DNA of 64,000 bases from an uncultured Faecalibacterium sp. (GCA_934548045.1 CAKTEM010000002.1:1-64000), one strand, 5' to 3'; positions 34,308-42,456 are shown, numbered from the stretch's first letter. Notes: generated by a model from the letters alone, not told the origin. A program made the numbers and translations.

Positions 34308-35527
34308 TTACCTTCTTTTTCGTTGTTCACAATGGCCTGCACCTTGGTGGGCAGACCGTAGATGCTGATAAAGCCGGTGGCGTCGCTCTGCTTGTAATCG
34401 CCGCCTGCAGCAAAGGTCGCGATGTCCTCACGGTAGAGGGAATAGGGCGACCAGACACCGGCATTGATGATGTTGCCCTTGTAGAGTTCCAGACGGACTT
34501 TGCCGGTGACATGCTCCTGCGTGGAGGTCACGAACGCACTCAGAGCCTTGCGCAGGGGGCTGAACCACTGGCCGTCGTAGACCAGCTCGCCAAAGGTTAT
34601 GGCCAGCTCACGCTTCTTGTGGGCGGTGAGCTTGTCCAGCGTCAGCGTCTCCAGAACCTCGTGCGCCTTGTACAGAATGGTGCCGCCGGGCGTCTCATAC
34701 ACGCCGCGGCTCTTCATGCCGACCAGACGGTTCTCCACCACATCATACAGGCCGATGCCGTTCCGTCCGCCGATCTCGTTCAGCTTGGCGATGATGGCGG
34801 CAGGCTTCATCTTCTCGCCGTTCAGGGTGACAGGCACGCCCTTTTCAAAGGTCAGTTCCACGAACTCGGACTTATCCGGTGCGGTCTTGGGGCTGACGCC
34901 CAGCTCGAGGAAGCCCGGCTTATCATACTGCGGCTCGTTGCCCGGGTCCTCAAGGTCAAGACCTTCGTGGCTCAGATGCCACAAGTTCTTATCCTTGGAG
35001 TAGTTCGTCTCGCGGCTGATTTTCAGCGGAATGTTGTGCGCCTCGGCGTAGTCGATTTCTTCGTCGCGGCTCTGGATATCCCACTCACGCCACGGGGTGA
35101 TGATCTTCAGATCCGGCGCAAAATGCATGATTGCCAGCTCAAAACGCACCTGATCGTTGCCCTTGCCGGTACTGCCGTGGCAGACGGCGTCCGCACCCTC
35201 GGCACGAGCAATTTCCACGACACGCTTTGCCAGAATGGGGCGTGCGAAGCTGGTACCCAGCAGATAGCCCTCGTAGTCCGCACCTGCCTGCATGGTCGGG
35301 ATGACGTAATCTTCCACGAACTCGTCAGTCAAATCCTCGACGTACAGCTTGGATGCGCCGCTTGCCTTGGCGCGCTCTTCCAGACCTTCCAGCTCACCCT
35401 TCTGGCCCACATTGCCGCAGACCGCGATGACCTCGCAGTTGTCGTAATGCTCTTTCAGCCACGGGATGATGATGGACGTATCCAGACCGCCGGAGTATGC
35501 CAGCACGACCTTTTTGATTTCAGACAT
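34304..35527 (-). CDS. argG: argininosuccinate synthase
   Basis: 407 residues. The PP-loop LAYSGGLDTS is at the N-terminus, and the conserved CHGSTGKGNDQVRFE block near 115 is intact. It joins citrulline and aspartate with ATP in arginine synthesis. It is the first gene of the aspartate-using operon and has a consensus promoter at 35599-35627. No argH adjoins. Confidence 0.95.
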   Translation of the reverse strand: MSEIKKVVLAYSGGLDTSIIIPWLKEHYDNCEVIAVCGNVGQKGELEGLEERAKASGASKLYVEDLTDEFVEDYVIPTMQAGADYEGYLLGTSFARPILAKRVVEIARAEGADAVCHGSTGKGNDQVRFELAIMHFAPDLKIITPWREWDIQSRDEEIDYAEAHNIPLKISRETNYSKDKNLWHLSHEGLDLEDPGNEPQYDKPGFLELGVSPKTAPDKSEFVELTFEKGVPVTLNGEKMKPAAIIAKLNEIGGRNGIGLYDVVENRLVGMKSRGVYETPGGTILYKAHEVLETLTLDKLTAHKKRELAITFGELVYDGQWFSPLRKALSAFVTSTQEHVTGKVRLELYKGNIINAGVWSPYSLYREDIATFAAGGDYKQSDATGFISIYGLPTKVQAIVNNEKEGK

Positions 35528-35598
35528 GGTAACTGCCTCCGTTCAAAACCAACTTTAATACTTTCAAATTCCCTCTTGCAATTTCCGATTGCAGTGCT

Positions 35599-35627
35599 AT
35601 TATACGAGCAGGCGCAGAATGTGTAAA
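35599..35627 (-). promoter_or_regulatory. promoter of the argG-purA-pyrB-pyrI operon
   Basis: Minus strand TTTACA (35627-35622), 17-base spacer, TATAAT (35604-35599). An inverted pair ATACG/CGTAT at 35602 and 35629 brackets it and is a possible LysR-type operator. A weaker divergent promoter, TTGAAT (35635-35640) with TGATAT (35659-35664), could serve the LysR gene. Confidence 0.75.
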
Positions 35628-35684
35628 ACGTATCTTGAATATAGTGGCAATGTGATTTTGATATGAAAGAGGGAGGAAGTTTCT

Positions 35685-36587
35685 ATGTATGTGGACTGGG
35701 AATACTATAAAATCTTCTATTATGTAGCGAAGTATCAGAATTTTACCAAGGCAGCACGGGTGCTGGGCAACAACCAGCCCAACATCACCCACGCTATGAA
35801 CCGGCTGGAAAGCCAGCTGAACTGCGTGCTCTTCATCCGCTCCAATCGGGGCGTTACCCTGACGCCGGAGGGCGAGATGCTCTACTCGCGCATCGCTTCG
35901 GCGGCGGTACAAATTCAGGACGCCGAAGAGGAATTGAGTTCCAGCGCGACGCTGGAACACGGCTCCATCAGCATCAGCGCGACCGAGACGGCGTTGAACA
36001 TCTATCTTTCCGAAAAGCTCCGGGCCTTCCACACCGAGTACCCGGGCATCCGGCTGCGCATCTCGAACCACTCGACGCCGCAGGCGGTGCAGGCTGTCAA
36101 GAACGGCGAGGTCGATTTTGCCATTGTGACGACCCCGACCGAGGTGGATTCCGGACTGAAAATGGTGGAGCTGATGCCCTTTTATGAGGTGCTGGTGGGC
36201 GGCAAGACCTTCACCGCGCTGGCGAGTCAAAATCTCTCTTTAAAGGAACTGAGCAGCTATCCCCTCATCTCCCTGAGCGAAGAGAGCATGACCCGGAGCT
36301 TCTACCGGCAGTTCTTCCTCGACCACGACGCCGTGTTGAAACCGGACACCGAGGCCGCCACCACTGACCAGATGCTCACGCTGGTAAAAAGCGAGCTGGG
36401 CCTTGCCTTTGTACCGGAACCGATGGCAAAAGAGCCACTGGCACGGGGCGAGATCGTCCAGCTGCATCTGAAAGAAATCATCCCGATGCGCTCCATCTGC
36501 CTTGTCTACGACCATCACCGCCCGTTGAACACCGCCGCCCGGAAGTTCCAGCAGATGCTGAGCAAACCCGGCAGCAAAGAGGACTGA
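35685..36587 (+). CDS. LysR family transcriptional regulator
   Basis: 300 residues. The N-terminal winged helix-turn-helix (NFTKAARVLGNNQPNITHAM) begins close to the start, followed by a linker helix and a two-lobe effector domain (from about residue 90). It is divergent from argG across 157 bases, the usual place of a LysR gene relative to its target, so it may control the aspartate-consuming operon. Effector unknown. GGGAGGAAG precedes the start. Confidence 0.87.
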   Translation: MYVDWEYYKIFYYVAKYQNFTKAARVLGNNQPNITHAMNRLESQLNCVLFIRSNRGVTLTPEGEMLYSRIASAAVQIQDAEEELSSSATLEHGSISISATETALNIYLSEKLRAFHTEYPGIRLRISNHSTPQAVQAVKNGEVDFAIVTTPTEVDSGLKMVELMPFYEVLVGGKTFTALASQNLSLKELSSYPLISLSEESMTRSFYRQFFLDHDAVLKPDTEAATTDQMLTLVKSELGLAFVPEPMAKEPLARGEIVQLHLKEIIPMRSICLVYDHHRPLNTAARKFQQMLSKPGSKED

Positions 36588-36617
36588 AGCAGTTGTTTCA
36601 AAAACATACCGATACCG

Positions 36618-36660
36618 AAAAGACCGCCCTCCGGAAAAGTCCGAAGAGCGGTCTTTGTGA
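36618..36660. terminator. hairpin after the LysR gene and before the minus-strand remnant
   Basis: AAAGACCGC pairs with GCGGTCTTT, with inner CCTCCGG/CCGAAGA pairing. On the minus strand it follows directly after the stop codon of the remnant at 36664, which suggests that it was that gene's own terminator. Confidence 0.6.
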
Positions 36661-36663
36661 TGT

Positions 36664-36768
36664 TCAGTGGGTGCCTTCCACGATGGTAACGCCCTGCGCT
36701 TCCAGCCGGTCTACGATGTTCTGGATGCGAGGGCAGCGGCTGTGGTCGGCCTGTTCGGTGCGCGTGCA
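36664..36768 (-). pseudogene. 3' remnant of an unidentified minus-strand gene
   Basis: Without a start codon, the frame reads TEQADHSRCPRIQNIVDR then LEAQGVTIVEGTH and a TGA stop at 36664. Composition is protein-like, and a terminator follows. Its 5' part is missing: at about 36768 it runs into the 5'-truncated ABC transporter fragment on the other strand. I do not recognise the family. Confidence 0.45.
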
Positions 36769-37271
36769 TGGTCTTTCAGAACGTCTACCTCTTTCACGAC
36801 ACCATCCGGGCAAACATCTGCTTCGGCAAGCCGGACGCCACCGAGGAAGAGATGATAACAGCGGCCAAGAAAGCCTGCTGCCACGACTTCATTATGGCTC
36901 TGCCGCAGGGGTATGATACTGTCATCGGTGAGGGCGGCGGCACCTTGTCCGGCGGCGAAAAGCAGCGCATCTCTATCGCCCGTGCCATGATGAAAGATGC
37001 ACCCATCATCATTCTGGACGAAGCCACCGCCAGCGTTGACCCGGAGAATGAGCATCTCATCCAGTCCGCCATCTCGGAGCTGACCTGCGGCAAGACCATC
37101 ATCACCATCGCGCACCGTCTGGCGACCATCGAGAACGCCAACCAGATCCTTGTCGTGGACGATGGCCGCATCGTCGAACACGGCACCCACGCTGAACTTA
37201 TCCATCAGCCCGGACGCTATCAGCAGTTCGTCCGCATCCGCGAAAAAGCGGAGGGCTGGAACATCGGATAA
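36768..37271 (+). pseudogene. 3' fragment of an ABC exporter gene (ATPase C-terminal half)
   Basis: 167 residues starting inside the Q-loop (VFQNVYLFHDTIRANICFG), then LSGGEKQRISIARAM, IIILDEATASVDPENE and a TIAHRLATIENA switch. The whole membrane domain and Walker A are missing. It is therefore the tail of a ~580-residue half-transporter, cut at a recombination junction shared with the minus-strand remnant. Base substitutions have not broken the remaining frame, so the event may be recent. Confidence 0.8.
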
Positions 37272-37359
37272 TCCACAAAAAGCAGCCGGTTTTCTAATGA
37301 ATCCCGACTGCTTTTGTGCTATACTGGAACCAAATCAAGAAAGGTGAGGTGTCCACTCT

Positions 37360-38349
37360 ATGTATCAACCGTCTTCTGACCGTTATCAGACCATTCCGTA
37401 CCGCCGCTGCGGAAACAGCGGACTCATGCTTCCGGCATTCTCGATGGGATTGTGGCACAACTTCGGCGACACTGCCCCGTATGAGAACATGCGTGCGCTC
37501 TGCCGGACCGCCTTCGACCACGGCATCACCCATTTTGACCTTGCAAACAACTACGGCCCTGAGCCGGGTGCCGCTGAGGAGAACTTCGGCAAAATTCTGC
37601 GCGACGACCTGCACCCCTACCGGGATGAACTCATCATCTCCACCAAGGCCGGTTACACCATGTGGGATGGCCCCTACGGTGACTGGGGCAGCCGGAAATA
37701 TCTGCTCGCCAGCCTTGACCAGAGCCTGAAGCGGATGGGTCTGGACTATGTCGATATCTTCTACCATCACCGGATGGACCCGAACACACCGCTGGAAGAG
37801 ACGATGGGCGCGCTGGCGCAGGCCGTGCAGAGCGGCAAGGCGTTGTATGTCGGCCTGTCCAACTACGACGGCCCCACCCTGAAAAAGGCCACGGCCATTC
37901 TGGACGAGCTGCACGTTCCGTTCGTCATCAACCAGAACCGCTATTCCATCCTTGACCGAACCGTAGAAAAGAACGGTCTGAAAGAAGCCGTCGCCGAGAC
38001 GAAGAAGGGCCTGATCACTTTCAGCCCTCTGGCACAGGGCCGCCTGACCGACCGTTACCTCCACGGCATCCCTGCCGACAGCCGAGTGCGCACCGACGGC
38101 CGCTTCCTGAAAGAAAAAGACCTGTCGCCGGAAGTCATCGCGAAGATCTCCGCCCTCAACGATATGGCCGCACAGCGTGGGCAGACCCTCGCCGAGATGG
38201 CTCTTGCATGGCTCCTCACTCAGCCCGAGGTCACCAGCGTCCTCATCGGTGCTTCCCGTACCAGCCAGATCCTCGATAATATCAAGGCGTGTGAAAATCT
38301 GCACTTCACTGAGGAAGAGCTGAAGAAGATTGATGAGATCAGCTTGTGA
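37360..38349 (+). CDS. aldo/keto reductase (YghZ/GrpR type)
   Basis: 329 residues. TIM-barrel reductase with YRRCGNSGLMLPAFSMGLWHNFG at the N-terminus, DLANNYGPEPGAAEENFG near 55 (catalytic Asp/Tyr), KAGYTMWDGPYGDWGSRKYL near 90 and YHHRMDPNTPLEETM near 130. This matches the L-glyceraldehyde-3-phosphate reductase (YghZ) subgroup. Native substrate unknown. TATACT at about 37320 could be its -10. Confidence 0.88.
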   Translation: MYQPSSDRYQTIPYRRCGNSGLMLPAFSMGLWHNFGDTAPYENMRALCRTAFDHGITHFDLANNYGPEPGAAEENFGKILRDDLHPYRDELIISTKAGYTMWDGPYGDWGSRKYLLASLDQSLKRMGLDYVDIFYHHRMDPNTPLEETMGALAQAVQSGKALYVGLSNYDGPTLKKATAILDELHVPFVINQNRYSILDRTVEKNGLKEAVAETKKGLITFSPLAQGRLTDRYLHGIPADSRVRTDGRFLKEKDLSPEVIAKISALNDMAAQRGQTLAEMALAWLLTQPEVTSVLIGASRTSQILDNIKACENLHFTEEELKKIDEISL

Positions 38350-38384
38350 TTTCACCTTTTTCCTTCCCAACAGATAATCTCATC

Positions 38385-38413
38385 TTGCCTTTTTCCTCCC
38401 TACCCTCTATAAT
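38385..38413 (+). promoter_or_regulatory. promoter of the HxlR-family gene
   Basis: TTGCCT (38385-38390), 17-base spacer, TATAAT (38408-38413). Confidence 0.7.
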
Positions 38414-38470
38414 AGTACCAAAGGCGATTTTGAACAGTAACCACCCAAAAGATACTATTGGAGGACGACG

Positions 38471-38812
38471 ATGGAAAAAAGCGAGATACAGGAACTTCCG
38501 GCCTGCCCGGTCGAGACGACGCTGACCCTCATCAGCGACAAATGGAAAGTGCTGATTTTGCGCGATTTAATGTCCGGGACCAAGCGGTTCGGCGAGCTGC
38601 GGAAATCCATCGGCCATGTGACCCAGAAAGTGCTGACCGCACAGCTGCGCCAGATGGAGGAGAGCGGCCTGCTGACCCGGAAAGTCTACGCCGAGGTGCC
38701 GCCGCGCGTGGAGTACAGTCTGACCGAGCTGGGATACAGCCTAAAGCCCATCCTCGATGCCATGTGGGATTGGGGAACCGAGTACAAAAAGCAGCAGAGC
38801 CACACAAACTGA
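38471..38812 (+). CDS. HxlR family transcriptional regulator
   Basis: 113 residues, full length. Starts with CPVETTLTLISDKWKVLILRDL, then GTKRFGELRKSIGHVTQKVL and RKVYAEVPPRVEYSLTELG, the classic HxlR winged helix. Cys at residue 11 is the conserved redox-type cysteine seen in HypR/QorR-like members. It may control the aldo/keto reductase gene upstream; that is inference. Confidence 0.9.
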   Translation: MEKSEIQELPACPVETTLTLISDKWKVLILRDLMSGTKRFGELRKSIGHVTQKVLTAQLRQMEESGLLTRKVYAEVPPRVEYSLTELGYSLKPILDAMWDWGTEYKKQQSHTN

Positions 38813-38828
38813 ACCCCTATTACACGAC

Positions 38829-38868
38829 AAACACCCTTCGTCAAGATTTCTGACGGAGGGTGTTTTCT
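38829..38868 (+). terminator. terminator after the HxlR-family gene
   Basis: AACACCCTTCGTCA pairs with TGACGGAGGGTGTT and is followed by TTCTG. The convergent sirtuin gene stops at 38877. Confidence 0.7.
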
Positions 38869-38876
38869 GTTGGGCA

Positions 38877-39791
38877 TTATTTCAGTTTTTCCAGCACGGC
38901 ACCGATGTCGCTGTCGATGCAGATAGAACGCTTTGCGATTTCATTGGGTGCAAAAGCCTCACCGTAGTTGATACAGGCATAGGTCGCCTTTGGGTTCTGC
39001 GCCGTGTAACGCCAGAACGGATATTTGATGATGACCGGCGTATTTCCGCCTACGCCCAGCTCCAAGAACAGAATCTTCTGCCCTTCATGCCGACGGAGGA
39101 ATTCGCTGTACCGCTCGGCGGCGGTGTGCCACCCGGCATCTTCTACAAAGGTATCGTCGGCCCGGAGGTTCATCGTCATGGGTTTGCCGCAGTGTGGGCA
39201 ATGCGGCACCAGCTCCGCCGGGATGGACATTTTCAGCGGTTCGGCAACGGTCAGACTGCCATCCTCCTCGATGCGATACCCCTGCGCTTCGAGCATCTGT
39301 TCCACAAGCTCCCGGTTATCAAACGTCTCCGCACAGCACGGCTCACTGCACTGGAACAGGCCATAGTCGCCCTGCGTGTAGAACAGCCGCTTTTTGGCGA
39401 AGCCTGCCTTCTGGAAGCAGTGGTCCACATTCGTCGTCAGGACAAAATAATCCTTGTCCTTTACCAGCCGGAAGAGGTCTTCGTACACCGGTTTCGGAGC
39501 GTTCATGTAGCGATTGATATAGATATACCGACTCCAATAGGCCCAGTGTTCCTCGAGGGAATCGAACGGGTAAAAGCCGCCGCTGTACATATCCTGGAAG
39601 CCGTATTTCCGCGCAAAGTCGCCGAAGTATTTTTCAAACCGTTCGCCGGTGTAGGTGAACCCGGCCGAAGTCGACAGGCCGGAGCCTGCGCCGACAACGA
39701 CGGTATCGGCATCGCTCAGAGCAAGGCGGAGGTTTTCAACATCCGCCGAGGAGTCCTGTGTAAATCTCTTTGTCCAAATCTTTGAAAACAT
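38877..39791 (-). CDS. class M sirtuin (SirTM), candidate protein ADP-ribosyltransferase
   Basis: 304 residues. Rossmann motif VVVGAGSGLSTSAGF with G34-A-G-S-G, TTNVDH (N121, D123, H124) and YTQGDYGLFQC, where Q140 stands at the position of the usual catalytic His. A zinc ribbon has C148, C152/C153, C198 and C201. The Gln substitution and the neighbouring macrodomain gene are the hallmarks of SirTM, which modifies lipoylated GcvH-L by ADP-ribosylation in Staphylococcus and Streptococcus. The start at 39791, with AAGGTGG upstream, overlaps the macrodomain gene by 56 bases. No lplA or gcvH-like gene is seen in the window. Confidence 0.88.
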   Translation of the reverse strand: MFSKIWTKRFTQDSSADVENLRLALSDADTVVVGAGSGLSTSAGFTYTGERFEKYFGDFARKYGFQDMYSGGFYPFDSLEEHWAYWSRYIYINRYMNAPKPVYEDLFRLVKDKDYFVLTTNVDHCFQKAGFAKKRLFYTQGDYGLFQCSEPCCAETFDNRELVEQMLEAQGYRIEEDGSLTVAEPLKMSIPAELVPHCPHCGKPMTMNLRADDTFVEDAGWHTAAERYSEFLRRHEGQKILFLELGVGGNTPVIIKYPFWRYTAQNPKATYACINYGEAFAPNEIAKRSICIDSDIGAVLEKLK

Positions 39792-40521
39792 TGAAAACCA
39801 CCTTCTTCACGCTGGTATTTTGTTTCAGGAATTCCCGGACAGTCTCGACGGCGATTTCCGCTGCCTTTTCGTTCGGGAAGTGGAACTCTCCGGTCGAGAT
39901 ACAGCAGAACGCCACGCTTTCGAGGCCATGTTCCGCCGCGAGTTCCAGACAGGAGCGGTAGCAGCTTTTGAGCTGTTCGCAGTGTTTTTTCGTCAGCCGC
40001 CCGGACACGATCGGCCCGACCGTGTGCAGGATATAGTTGCAGGGCAGGTTGAATGCCGGAGTGATTTTCGCCTGTCCGGTGGGTTCGGGATGACCCTGCT
40101 GTTCCATCATCTCGGCGCAAGCAAGACGCAGCTCTGCGCCGGCATAAAAGTGAATACAATTGTCGATACAGCGATGGTTCGGATAGTAACAGCCGGTCAT
40201 GCCGCTGTTGGCGGCGTTCACGATGGCATCACACCGCAGGGCCGTGATATCCCCCTGCCAGAGATAGATGCCCGGCTCGATGGGCGTCAAATCGTCCAGC
40301 GAGACGACGCCCTTTTTCGCCGTCTCTTCCTTTAGATAGGCGTCCTGCTCGGCCAAAAAACGCTGTGGCAGCTGCCGCGGCGGACGGACGTTCAGCAAAC
40401 CACGCAGCAGATATTTTTGGTCTTCGGCGTCCGCCGGAACCGCCATCTCCCGGTATTCCGGCTCTTCCTGCAGCAGCTCCCGGATGAGGAACTGCCGCCG
40501 CTCACTCTGGTTCATAGTCAA
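39736..40521 (-). CDS. macrodomain protein (zinc-type ADP-ribosyl hydrolase candidate)
   Basis: 261 residues. An N-terminal helical extension of about 80 residues precedes the macro fold: WQGDITALRCDAIVNAANSG (N102, N105), HTVGPIV near 165, and CCISTGEFHFPNEKAAEIA near 205. A Cys/His-rich stretch, C111, H116, C118, C122, H124, fits the zinc-containing macrodomains that pair with SirTM. Such enzymes remove ADP-ribose from proteins. It overlaps the flavin/ferredoxin gene by 4 bases and the sirtuin gene by 56. Confidence 0.9.
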   Translation of the reverse strand: MTMNQSERRQFLIRELLQEEPEYREMAVPADAEDQKYLLRGLLNVRPPRQLPQRFLAEQDAYLKEETAKKGVVSLDDLTPIEPGIYLWQGDITALRCDAIVNAANSGMTGCYYPNHRCIDNCIHFYAGAELRLACAEMMEQQGHPEPTGQAKITPAFNLPCNYILHTVGPIVSGRLTKKHCEQLKSCYRSCLELAAEHGLESVAFCCISTGEFHFPNEKAAEIAVETVREFLKQNTSVKKVVFNVFKDLDKEIYTGLLGGC

Positions 40522-41126
40522 ATCCTCTTTTCAATCGCCTGCTTCGGACAGGTTTCCACACATCGCCCACAATGGAGACAATGGTGCTGGTCGATCACCA
40601 CCGGCTTCTTTGTAATGTCGATGCATTTCTGCGGACAGACCGTAAGACACGTTCCACAGCCAATACAGCCAGAGCCAATTATAAAGCCGGAAACCGTATG
40701 TTCTGCGTGGCCGATCACGATGCTATCGCGTAGAATATGTGCCGGGTCGCTGATATCGAAATATTCGCCCTCGGCTTCATACAGACAGAACACTTCCAGC
40801 GCGCTGCGAGTGTCGCCCGGATAGATAGACTGCATATAGGTGTTTTTTTCAAAAATTTCGTCCAGCTTTTCCGCACCGATATTTTTGATTTTGCCGCGCA
40901 GGGAAATTGAGATTTTATCTTTCGTGGCAGACAGTGCAATGTACTGCTGCTCCATCAACTGCGCATAGAAAGCCTTTCCCTTAGCGGTCAGGAAGTAAAC
41001 GCCTTTTTCATCCCACAACATCATATCAATGATGCGCGTTTGTGGGTGTCCATCGCCGGCGATGGTCGCTATGGTAGTCGAGTGGATATCTTCTACCAGT
41101 TGTTTCAGATAATCGTTGGCTGTCAT
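40518..41126 (-). CDS. split-barrel flavin-binding protein fused to 2x[4Fe-4S] ferredoxin
   Basis: 202 residues. Residues 1-130 form a pyridoxamine-phosphate-oxidase-like split barrel (IATIAGDGHPQTRIIDMM, then LSATKDKISISLRGKIKNI), which usually binds FMN or F420. Residues about 150-200 hold two CxxCxxCxxxCP clusters (CIGCGTCLTVCP, CLHCGRCVETCP). It probably passes electrons between flavin and iron-sulfur centres. It starts 15 bases after ribU and overlaps the macrodomain gene by 4, so it is part of the FMN-riboswitch operon. Confidence 0.85.
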   Translation of the reverse strand: MTANDYLKQLVEDIHSTTIATIAGDGHPQTRIIDMMLWDEKGVYFLTAKGKAFYAQLMEQQYIALSATKDKISISLRGKIKNIGAEKLDEIFEKNTYMQSIYPGDTRSALEVFCLYEAEGEYFDISDPAHILRDSIVIGHAEHTVSGFIIGSGCIGCGTCLTVCPQKCIDITKKPVVIDQHHCLHCGRCVETCPKQAIEKRI

Positions 41127-41140
41127 GAAAATTGTTCCTT

Positions 41141-41749
41141 TCAGTGAGTTCCTTTGAGCAACGGTGATATGCGCTTATAGACCAGCATCGTGACAAAACC
41201 GATCACAAGTCCTTTCAGCAAATTGAAAGGCAGGGCGTTGAACAATACAATATCCAGCTTGGTGTGGATAAACGGCATGAAGCTGCCAAATGCTGCAATC
41301 AGCTCGTTCAGCGGCAGAAAATTTTCAAACAGCGGCAGCAGAATAAAGTAGTTTGCGAACGCAGCAGTGATGCCCATTGCGATGCTGCCGACAACGCAGG
41401 CGATCAGAGCAGTCTGCTTTGTTTTATGCTTCTGGTAAATCAGGCCAGCGGCCGCAACGTAAGCTCCGCCCATCAGGAAGTTGGCAAATTCTCCAACGCC
41501 GCCTGTGCTGGTAGTGAAAAGCTGCAAGGTGTTCTTAATCAGCTCGACCAGAATACCGCAGACCGGGCCAAAGGCAAATGCGCCGATGAGCGCAGGAAAA
41601 TCGGAGAAATCCATCCGCGCAAAAGACGGTGACAGCGGAACTGGAAATTCCAGAAAGGCCAGAATGTAGGCAAGTGCAGCCAGCAGAGCGGTCATCGTCA
41701 ATGCTCTGGTGTTCCGGTGGGTGTGCGGACGTACAGCAATATGATTCAT
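41141..41749 (-). CDS. ribU: ECF transporter S component, riboflavin (RibU)
   Basis: 202 residues, about six hydrophobic segments. RibU features include LAALAYILAFLEFPVPLSPSF near the N-terminus (RibU-type loop), MDFSDFPALIGAFAFGP, and a conserved LIKNTLQLF segment near 70. The FMN riboswitch directly upstream makes the riboflavin assignment firm. It needs the shared EcfAA'T module, which is not in this window. First gene of the ribU-flavoprotein-macrodomain-SirTM operon. Confidence 0.92.
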   Translation of the reverse strand: MNHIAVRPHTHRNTRALTMTALLAALAYILAFLEFPVPLSPSFARMDFSDFPALIGAFAFGPVCGILVELIKNTLQLFTTSTGGVGEFANFLMGGAYVAAAGLIYQKHKTKQTALIACVVGSIAMGITAAFANYFILLPLFENFLPLNELIAAFGSFMPFIHTKLDIVLFNALPFNLLKGLVIGFVTMLVYKRISPLLKGTH

Positions 41750-41779
41750 AGTTCTCCTGACTGAGATATGAGTGAAATT

Positions 41780-41819
41780 AGAAACCGCTCCACAGAAAAT
41801 TTCTGCGGAGCGGTTTCTG
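41780..41819 (-). terminator. expression-platform terminator of the FMN riboswitch
   Basis: AGAAACCGCTCC pairs with GGAGCGGTTTCT with further inner pairing; on the minus strand it is followed by AATTTC. Located between the aptamer and ribU. Confidence 0.65.
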
Positions 41820-41823
41820 TTAT

Positions 41824-41938
41824 ATCTTCTTTCATCCAGACTTTAACTGTCGGTCACGGAATCACACCGTGTCAGCCACTTGCGTGGGTCGCAGACTGTC
41901 ACTGCCGGTAAGGACTTTCACCTTGCCCCGAAGATGTT
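41824..41938 (-). promoter_or_regulatory. FMN riboswitch (RFN element)
   Basis: Read on the minus strand: ATCTTCGGGGCAAGGTGAAA, then TCCTTACCGGCAGTGACAGT, CTGCGACCCACGC, GTGGCTGACACGGTGTGATT, CCGTGACCGACAGT and TTAAAGTCTGGATGAAAGAA. These are the conserved RFN blocks, with the closing AAGAT pairing. FMN binding should lower expression of ribU and the genes behind it. Its 5' edge is only about 15 bases from the stop of the upstream split-barrel gene, with no terminator between, so some transcripts may enter from that gene. Confidence 0.95.
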
Positions 41939-41951
41939 ATTTTATTGTTAC

Positions 41952-42347
41952 TCAGAATTCGTACGGAGGATTGCCGGAGAAGTCGGCGATCACGCCGTGA
42001 GGGTCGTCCAGATAGAAGACCTCGAAAATGGGGTTGGCCGCTTCCCCATACTGGCTCTTGACGATGGGGTTTGCAATGCACATTTCCTTCGCAGCCATGT
42101 TGTTCTCGAAGACAGCCTTGCCGTTCAGACGGATCCATGCGTACTCCGGGCTGGAAACCGAAATCTCAATTTCCGGGTTTGCCTGCATGTCCTTGTAGAC
42201 GTCCTTGGTGTTGTTGGTGCAGAACCACAGCTTGCCGTCCATCTCGCCCGAGAACATGAACGGGCGGCACTTTGCCTTGCCGTCGCGGCCGACGGTTGCC
42301 AGATACTGCACCGGGTTTGCGTTCAGAAATGCTACGATCTTTTCCAT
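41952..42347 (-). CDS. pyridoxamine 5'-phosphate oxidase-like FMN-binding protein
   Basis: 131 residues of the PNPOx-like split barrel: PVQYLATVGRDGKAKCRPFMF, then KLWFCTNNTKDVYKDMQANP and FEVFYLDD. The start at 42347 is preferred because the GGAGG that would drive it overlaps an in-frame ATG at 42362. Members bind FMN, heme or F420, and no substrate is known here. It has its own promoter and lies immediately 5' of the FMN riboswitch, a second flavin-type protein at the locus. Confidence 0.82.
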   Translation of the reverse strand: MEKIVAFLNANPVQYLATVGRDGKAKCRPFMFSGEMDGKLWFCTNNTKDVYKDMQANPEIEISVSSPEYAWIRLNGKAVFENNMAAKEMCIANPIVKSQYGEAANPIFEVFYLDDPHGVIADFSGNPPYEF

Positions 42348-42427
42348 TTGATTTGCCTCCATGGGATTCTAGATGATATTGCGTCGATTCTTGAGGGGCG
42401 TTTTGCGTTCCGCCCTTCGTTGAATCT

Positions 42428-42456
42428 ATGATACCCCCACGAGGCCGGGCTGTAAA
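42428..42456 (-). promoter_or_regulatory. promoter of the split-barrel gene
   Basis: Minus strand TTTACA (42456-42451), 17-base spacer, TATCAT (42433-42428). It may also feed the FMN riboswitch operon. Confidence 0.65.
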
